Shown here: piece after piece, positions 57,595 through 64,000 of the stretch
Numbering within the stretch: position 1 is the first letter of the stretch
Layout of the letters: each line of letters starts with the position of its first letter
NCBI RefSeq assembly: GCF_019059575.1
Contig: NW_024882782.1
Coordinates: 1 to 64,000 of the forward strand
Source: Amphibalanus amphitrite
Lineage: Eukaryota; Arthropoda; Thecostraca; Balanomorpha; Balanidae
DNA: 64,000 nucleotides
Reading direction: 5' to 3'
Program-made: the position numbers and the translations under genes
The notes under the pieces: generated by a model
Database searches by the model: none
What the model was told of the DNA's origin: nothing
Seen by the model: the letters and a program-made list of their open reading frames with translations, nothing else

Positions 57595-58104
57595 CAGGGC
57601 TGCGGAGTCGGAGTCGGAGTCGGAGTTGGAGTCGGTCGGAGTCGACATTTCTGCCCGGAGTCGGAGTCGGAGTCACCAAAATCTTACCGACTCCGACTCC
57701 GGAGTCGGAGTTAACGCTAGCGGCTCAACGTCATGCACTGCATCTATATGATTGACGATACTGCGCTCGAAATTAGATTTTGTCGAAAAAAAAGACCATT
57801 TTGCTGTTGTGGACGAACGTTTTCAGCGAGACAAGCAGAAGACGGTGAATTCCCAAGAACCTGCTTTGTAATTCTGCATGCTATTTTTAACGCATATTTG
57901 CAACGCAAAGTCTTGGAACGCACAAGGGATCGTTTCAGGCAAGATAAAACGTCTCCATTATGAACTTCAATATCATGGTATGGATTTTAATAAAACCATC
58001 CGGAGTCGGAATCGGAGTTGGAGTAGGAGTCGGAGTCGATTTTTGAAGCCGGAGTCGGAGTCGGAGTCGGAGTCACCCTAAAATCCATCGACTCCGCAGC
58101 CCTG
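57595..58104. mobile_element. 510-bp hAT-like MITE with GGAGTC arrays
   Basis: CAGGGCTGCGGAGTCGG at the left and its complement at the right. GTTGGTAG is duplicated (57,587-57,594 and 58,105-58,112). Both ends carry (GGAGTC)n, with an unrelated core of about 260 bp between. Same family as the dimer at 56,226. Confidence 0.9.
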
Positions 58105-58751
58105 GTTGGTAGATTTCCGATTTCGATTCCTCCAGCTGGGGGGGGGGGGGGGCTCAAATACATTACGAGCCCGCCCCCCCCCCCGGCCGAAAAGTTGGAG
58201 GGGCTCAGGCCAGTATCACAATTCAATATTATCAAGGCAGTTTGCTATGCTAAGAACGAGGAATGCATTTCTGCTGCTTTCAACATCAACAAACATCCTT
58301 CTGATTATCAGGTTTCAAGTGTGTCAAAAAATAAATATATATAAACACGTAAGGAACGTACCCCGTTTCCGTAGTCAGTGAAATAAGAACTGATAAATGA
58401 AAACAAAGATATCCATAATAAATTCTATTGAAGTGGCATTGGGATCAAACTCAAAGATCAAACAAATAAAAAATGAAAAAATAAAAATATTTCTGTTTAG
58501 CGACGGCAGTCGACATATCATCTATAATTTGAGCACACCTTTTCACTCAATATACCCTGGAGCACACAACTATAGTTTGAGCTTTCTCACGCCGGCAGGC
58601 GGCACCTAAAGGCGAGTACAAATGTATGGTGAAAATGAAGCCTATCGTATGTTAGCAGAATATGGCGACAAATGCACCGGCCCGTGGGCAGGCAGCCCGG
58701 CTTAGGGCGGGTTAGCCAGACAGCCGATAGATGGAAACTGGCCTAAAGGTG

Positions 58752-60557
58752 CATAGACCCGGGAACAGGGGGGGCAGCGGGGGCGCTTGCCCCCCCAACT
58801 TGAGAGCCGAGGGGGCGGCGCCCCCTCAACATTGAGGCGGCGAGAAAGGATCTTTCCTCACTTTTCCATACTTCTTTCCTTCTTGTTTCCTTTATGCATC
58901 TAAACATCAACACTCACGGCATTTTCCTTGCCATCTGAGTTGTTTCTGTTGATACAGTATCGATTTGACAACATCTGCTATTGTCATCCCGCTTTGGTTT
59001 GGGCCTGACCTTGGCCAGAAGTTTGGCAGACCATATTTTATGCTGGATCATTTTGAGTCAACTTTGAGAAATATGCACATAACGTACAACGGTGGTAAAA
59101 TCGTTGCTATAGGCATAACACAGTTTACACGCTCCGGGTGTGAGGGAGGGGTGTGGGGCAATGAGTGCACTTAGGTGGCGCCCTCGGAAGGCCGGTATGG
59201 GATAAAAGCTCAGCGACACTAAGTACTGGTGTGTGTCACCTATCCGTGCTTCTATCCTCAGGATACTGAAATCCTTCTCCTCCAAGCCGCAACCCCCCTC
59301 CGGGCTGGACAGGCAACTTTATCTCATGCGGGCTGCTCCCTTGGAGCGGCACCGCTGCTCCTGAGGGAGCGCACCCCGTAGCCGGGTGCAGTGAGTGCCT
59401 TGGGGCTGGGTGGCCTGTCCTCTGGACGGGCTCAGCCCCGGCGACTCACTAGGGTGCCTGCCCAGACCAATGTCTCCCCCTAATTCCTATCATCCTTCCG
59501 GCTCTGCAATGGTCTTGTCGACCGAAAGGGCCTAACCCAACAAAACAAAAAACAAAAGTACTGGTGTGGTGCCTTCGGTTATCGGTAGCACCCTTAGAAT
59601 CACCGGCGTAAGGCCCTCAGAGCCGCCGGTAAGGGGCCTTTAGAGGCACTGGGCCGTCATGCAGGTGCCAGTGTGGGCGCTCAGAGGTGCTAGTGTGATT
59701 CTCTCAGAGGCGCCGATGAGGGTCCTTACAGGCGTTGCTGTGGGCCCTTACAGACGCTGGTGTGGAGCCGTTACAGACGGGAGTGGGGCCTTTAGAGCCG
59801 CTGACGCGAACCCTCTACAAGCCGGCAGGTGGTTCTCAGTGACCGGCAAGGGGCCCTTAGGCCGGCAGAAGAAGTTTTGTGGGTCCTTACTTAGAGACCG
59901 GCATGGTACTGTCAGACGCCGGTGAGGCCCTCAAAAGTCACCAATGGGTGGCCTTTAGATGCGCAGGTGTTGGCCGTTGGGTCCTCAGAGCCACCGATAT
60001 AGGACTTTAATAGGCACTGGTGTAGGCACTCAGAGTTGGGCGTGTGAAACCCTCAGAGACACCGGCACCGCTGTGGGCCCTCACAGGCACCGATGAGTTG
60101 CCGTTATTCCCCAGTTACCGTTATTCGGCCATCAGAAAAATAAGTGTGGGACCATCACATGTGGGAAATGCCCCTAGAACTGGCCCCTCATAGGCCGATA
60201 AGAACTCTCAGAGGCCAGCAACGGCCTTTGGAGACCACCGAGGGACCCTTAAAGCCGTAAGAGGTCCTCAGAAGCCGGAGTGGGGCCCTTATGGAGATCT
60301 TAGTGTGGCTATTTAGGGCCCATGAGGTGTTCTAACGAGCCCCATGGGGCCCTTCTGAGTCGAAATATGGTCATCGTTAACCTTCAGCGGTCAAATGGCG
60401 CCGGTCAAGAGCCCCTCGGACCCGAGGGTCCCTTTGAACCCAATGGGGGGGGGGGTACGTGTCCCCTAAGAGCCCCAGCTACGCCACTGTTTCATATGAA
60501 TCATGTCAGGTATTTTAGGCTCGCCCCCCCAACTTGAAAATCGTTCCCGGGCCCCTG
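58752..60557. mobile_element. Copy B of the copy A family, 1.8 kb
   Basis: Ends CATAGACCCGGGAAC and GTTCCCGGGCCCCTG. TAAAGGTG is duplicated (58,744-58,751 and 60,558-60,565). It is a hAT-like element nested within W, which is itself within copy A of the same family. Internal degenerate repeats of GTGTGGGCCCTCAGAG type. A 322-bp retroposon sits inside. Confidence 0.88.
59234..59555 (+). mobile_element. 322-bp retroposon with A-rich tail
   Basis: AAGTACTGGTGTG is duplicated (59,221-59,233 and 59,556-59,568). Its 3' end is A-rich (CAAAACAAAAAACAAAA). Copy A lacks it. The segment ending GTCGACCGAAAGGGCCTAAC looks like a LINE 3' tail or a SINE. No coding part. Confidence 0.8.
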
Positions 60558-61449
60558 TAAAGGTGACCGGCAGGCGGCGCGGCGCGGCTTTGTACCGATG
60601 CTAGGCTGAGCTCATTCGGAGTAGAGGCTGCGCCGCATGTTCATTGCGAGTGTTTCTCTGAAGGTACCCCCATTTTTCGATCCCAAAATCTCCTCGGATC
60701 TGCATCGATCTCAGAGGGTGCCCATTTGGAGGTTGGGGGGCATGTTGCCCCGCTTGCCCCCCCCCCCTCCCCGTGGTGACGCCACTGCCGGCATGGTACT
60801 GTCAGACGCCGGTGGGGCCCTCAGAGTCACCGGTGTGGGGCCCTCAAAAGTCACCAGTGGGTGGCCTTTAGATGCGCAGGTGTTGGTTGGGTCTTCAGAG
60901 CCGCCGATATAGGGCTTTAATAGGCACTGGTGTAGGCACTCAGAGTTGGGGGTGTGAAACCCTCAGAGACACCGGTGTGGGCCCTCATAGGCGCCGACGA
61001 GGGCCCCACAGTTGCCGTTATGGGGCCTTCAGAAAAATAAGTGTGGGACCATCACAGGCGGGAAATGCCCCTAGAACTGGCCCCTCATAGGGCGGTAAGA
61101 CCTCTCAGAGGCCAGTAACGGGCCTTTGGAGACCACCGAGGTGCCCTTAAAAGCCGCAAGTGGCCCTCAGAAGCCGGCGTTGGGCCCTTATGGAGATCTT
61201 AGTGTGGCTATTTAGAGCCCATGAGGTGCTCTAACGAGCCCCATGGGGCCCTTCTGAGTAGAAATATGGCCATCGTTAACCCTCAGCGGTCAAATGGCGC
61301 CGCAGGGCCCCTCGGACCCGAGGGTCCCTTTTATCCCGATGGGGGGGGGGGGGGGTGGTACGTGTCCCCTTAGACCCCTAGCTACGCCACTGTTTCTTAT
61401 GCATCATGTCAGGCATTTTAGGCTCCCCCCCCCCAACTGCCCCTGTGGT

Positions 61450-61990
61450 AAAGATGGGGTAGATAAGACCCCCTCCTTAGCCGTTTCGCTACTAATTGAG
61501 ATAGAACCTTGCGGAAAAAGCCAGCGTGTGCGTCATTACGAACCACAGCGATTGGTATCCGATTTCAAGGTCTTACACCAACCGGTGATCCCTGAGGTCA
61601 GGTCAAGTGTCACAAAGTAGGGGTTTGATTTTTGGTAAATAACTTCGCCACAAATAGTGGCAGAGCCGCGATTGTGGCACCATCGTGCTCGTCGTGGCCA
61701 GGCGCTTCGAATGATATACTTTTTGTTTGGATTAGGTCTTTTTAGGATGTTGACCTCAAGTCAAGGTCAGGTCAAAGCCACTCGGGTCACAAGGCTGCAT
61801 GGAGGATGTCATGCTGCATATCATTCGATGTGGCAGTTCTTTCTGAGTCAATTGATGGCTCAACCGACTCGCTAGCTCAATTTGATCGGAAGTTATTAGC
61901 GAAAAGCTCCTACTGCATCTAACAACCTTAGTGGCGTCTTACATGACGTCATGCAAGGTCTGAAATGCACAACTTAAGCCTCAGCGTTGC
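61450..61990. mobile_element. piggyBac-like MITE relic inside Z
   Basis: Matches 54,470-54,620 (GCCGTTTCGC, GATTGGTATCCGATTTCAAG) and has AGGTCAAGGTCAGGTCA-type motifs at 61,755-61,780. No clean TTAA ends. Confidence 0.55.
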
Positions 61991-62292
61991 AAGAATAGTT
62001 ATGAATCACGATTCCCTGTGATTGAGATATAACTGGTGCATTTTTCACATGTAAAACATATGTTGCCTGCAGTCATGTCTGCATCGTATGATAACAATTG
62101 CTCGGAAGATATCAAAAATGATGACTTGTTCATGAACGTTCATGAACGTTCACGAACTGTTCGTGAACAGAGAATCGTTGGTGAACATGTGACCTTGAAT
62201 GCCAAAATTCGTAAACTATCAAATAAACAAACAAACAAACATTACATTGTTCACAAACTGTTCATGGACAAATATGCAAACACCAAACCCTG

Positions 62293-62580
62293 CCTGTTTT
62301 CGTACGACGAGATCTTGTTTTCCATTTTCTGCCACAACTTTTCGTTACTTTCCTCGATGCAACTTTTCATCATTGCTTTGATGTCTTCCAAAAACTCCGC
62401 GTCTTTAATTACTTGCTCTTTTCCTTTAAGAGAGACGTATCTCTGTTTCTTCTGATCCATGCGACGAAACATGTCCCCAACAGAACGCTGCCGCTTACGG
62501 ACCGTAGGACCGGGGCTGGCACAAGCCAGCTGAAACGCAGTGTCGTCTGAATCGCTGAGTGCAGACGCAGAGTCCATCAT
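62293..62580 (-). pseudogene. LINE ORF1 (coiled-coil type), N-terminal part
   Basis: The minus-strand frame begins MMDSASALSDSDDTAFQLAC and continues RQRSVGDMFRRMDQKKQR and EKLWQKMENKISSYENR up to the Z insertion. It starts at ATG (62,578-62,580) and is open throughout. It is acidic at first, then basic and helical, as LINE ORF1 N-termini often are. Its continuation is at 55,213-55,584. Confidence 0.72.
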
Positions 62581-63300
62581 TGCGTCTCACAACAGCAAAG
62601 CACAAAATGCACCGCGTCACAGCAAGCGCAGAATCACATTTCGCGGCTGGATGACCGTTCACTTACTCTGGCCACGGGCCGTAGCGCGCCCGCACAGGGT
62701 CTACTACTCGACCGCCACTCTGACCGCGCGCGGCCGCCGACCTGTCAAACATACCGGAGCTCCGGGGCCCGACCCGACCTCGCCGGCCGCCCGGGACGTA
62801 CTGACGTACTGCGGTTAGATAATACCAATCCACGTCCCAGTGCAGTGGCTGCTCGATCGCAATTTTCCTGCCCCATCTCTCCCGCCAGGCTAGACTTTGC
62901 CCGGCACAGCGTCGCCTCAGTGCCTCGGACGGTGACCCGTTCAAAGGAGCTCACAATTCGTATGGTGCCGTGGCTCTCAAACCAACACAGAGCAGTGAGA
63001 CGCACAGGCTCACTTTCCATATAAGGCGAACGCCGAACAGCTGATTCCGACGCCGGGGTTTCATTCATGCTAAGGCTCCCAATCACAGCGCGGCATTTCA
63101 GTTAGTGTCGAGCGAAAAAGCTGCTATGCCCCGCCCCTCCATCACGTGACCCTTCCCTCACGTGGCCTCAGTCACGTGGTGTTTCCACTCCTTGGCGCAT
63201 GGCGGCGCTAGTCTCGCAGGGGCGGTGGTTGCTTGCTCCCCGCCGTCCGGGGGTGATGGGTAGCACGTGCTGGTGACTATAGGGGAGAGAAGTCATATTG
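62581..63300. promoter_or_regulatory. CpG-rich region with E-box cluster
   Basis: Three CACGTG sites lie within 36 bases (63,143, 63,159, 63,173), with a fourth at 63,264, next to a GC box (CCCCGCCCC) and ATGGCGGCG. It lies upstream of the minus-strand LINE ORF1 and could be the LINE's internal promoter or a host promoter. bHLH-zip factors such as USF, MITF/TFE or Myc bind CACGTG. No transcript start can be set. Confidence 0.35.
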
Positions 63301-64000
63301 CGCCCTGTTCTTAAATGCGCCACACCTTCCTCCTGCCCAAAATACGATTCGAACGAATACTCGAATGTGTGCATTTACTTCACCACCATTAGCCCGCTCG
63401 TCTTCCGGTCCACGGGGGCAGGTGAGGTGTCTCAGCTTTCTCGCAGACCATTCTTTGTGATTTTCTCTACTTTCTTACGCGAAACAGTCCATTTCGACCT
63501 TTGCTAGTGTCATGGTTTATCTTAGAAATAGTGATTCAACTAATTATCATTGTTAATTGTCCGTTTAATGGCAGTTTTAAAAGCTTATCACCACTGTGGC
63601 TTCGCTGTCGCCGCCATATTTCAAGCTCATGAAAAATGTGTTCCATTTTTAATTGCGCCCACCCTATTTGCGCCCTATTCTTCAACCCAGAGAAACAGCA
63701 TCTGGTGGTTGGGAGACATTTCATTGAACACTTTGATCATTAGAGCGCTCACCTTACCATTACCTTAGCCTTCACAGCATAACTGGTCAATGGGCTGACA
63801 CGTTCAAATAGGCTACTTAGTTAGGTGGTAAACCGTTGTTTTTAATAGGGCGATTTTACATGAGAGGTATGGGCGCTTTTTGATAGGGGAGTCCGTAAAT
63901 GTGCCCTTTGCAGGTGTGTCGGAAAACTTTCCTCTTGTTAATTTTTCTGGGTGTGATACAAATTGGGAGTTTTTAAATTTTATTTGATGCCAAAATAACT
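63301..64000. other. No gene recognised
   Basis: AT-richer sequence with short frames only, running to the window edge. Confidence 0.5.

Larger units (their letters stand above)
56832..60787. mobile_element. Element W: 3.96-kb hAT-like insertion in copy A
   Basis: Ends CAGTGGCGTCACCA and its complement. CCGGCATG is duplicated (56,824-56,831 and 60,788-60,795), and copy B shows the single uninterrupted site near 59,900. It contains MITEs and copy B. Removing copy B and the MITEs leaves about 1.3 kb. Non-coding. Confidence 0.87.
55723..61445. mobile_element. Copy A of a hAT-like, minisatellite-filled element (split)
   Basis: Copy A covers 55,723-56,831 and 60,796-61,445, interrupted by element W. 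It aligns with the whole of copy B. It begins CATAGACCCG and runs into a G-run. The right end lacks about 17 bases that copy B has, and no target duplication remains. The interior is degenerate repeats like GTGGGGCCCTCAGAGxCGCCG. Non-coding. Confidence 0.72.
55585..62292. mobile_element. Element Z: hAT-like element inserted in LINE ORF1
   Basis: Ends CAGAGTTTGGTGTTTG and the complement of CAGGGTTTGGTGTTTG. CCTGTTTT is duplicated at 55,577-55,584 and 62,293-62,300, inside one LINE codon run. Subterminal palindromic GTTCGCGAAC and GTTCATGAAC motifs lie on both sides (55,640-55,720 and 62,125-62,260). Its own sequence is about 1 kb; the rest is later insertions. No transposase. Confidence 0.85.

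Overview
The window is repeat-dominated eukaryotic nuclear DNA, almost certainly from an invertebrate animal. The evidence is Jockey-type and coiled-coil LINE ORF1s, a CR1-like LINE tail, a Penelope-type GIY-YIG endonuclease, hAT and piggyBac-type MITEs, foldback elements, spliced-exon signals and AATAAA sites. Arthropod, perhaps crustacean, is my best guess, but nothing fixes the species. I see no complete conventional host gene.

1-20,655: a head-to-tail array of about five units of roughly 2.9-3.0 kb. Each unit carries minus-strand exons forming the 3' end of an unidentified protein-coding gene, a Harbinger-like MITE in its last intron, and a long inverted repeat with small hairpins in its loop. 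Unit 4 is interrupted by a Penelope-like fragment, by a 5.4-kb hAT-like element (which itself holds a young gag-only LTR element), and by a CR1-like LINE end. 20,656-27,560: a LINE ORF1 split by a 6.1-kb terminal-inverted-repeat element (called X) that is filled with TTAA-flanked MITEs. 27,817-31,248: a foldback element whose two arms are arrays of a 134-bp satellite.

31,258-43,870: a mosaic of TIR elements and MITEs (TTAA, hAT and unassigned), minisatellites and a GC-rich palindrome. 43,874-48,545: a TIR-bounded segment holding a decayed intronless DDX51-like helicase copy. 48,776-50,915: a second foldback element; each arm carries one copy of a small open frame with a signal-peptide-like segment and a polyadenylation signal. 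52,417-54,670: a run of piggyBac-like MITEs.

55,213-62,580: a LINE ORF1 split by a hAT-like element (Z). Inside Z is a second element (copy A), split by a third (W), which holds a second copy (B) of copy A's family, which holds a short retroposon. This is six levels, most supported by exact target-site duplications and empty sites. The right edge is CpG-rich with an E-box cluster, then plain AT-rich DNA.

The mobile elements do not work together as a pathway. The biology here is layered insertion, hairpin formation and tandem duplication. Coordinates were read by eye; ends without a stated target-site duplication may be off by several bases.
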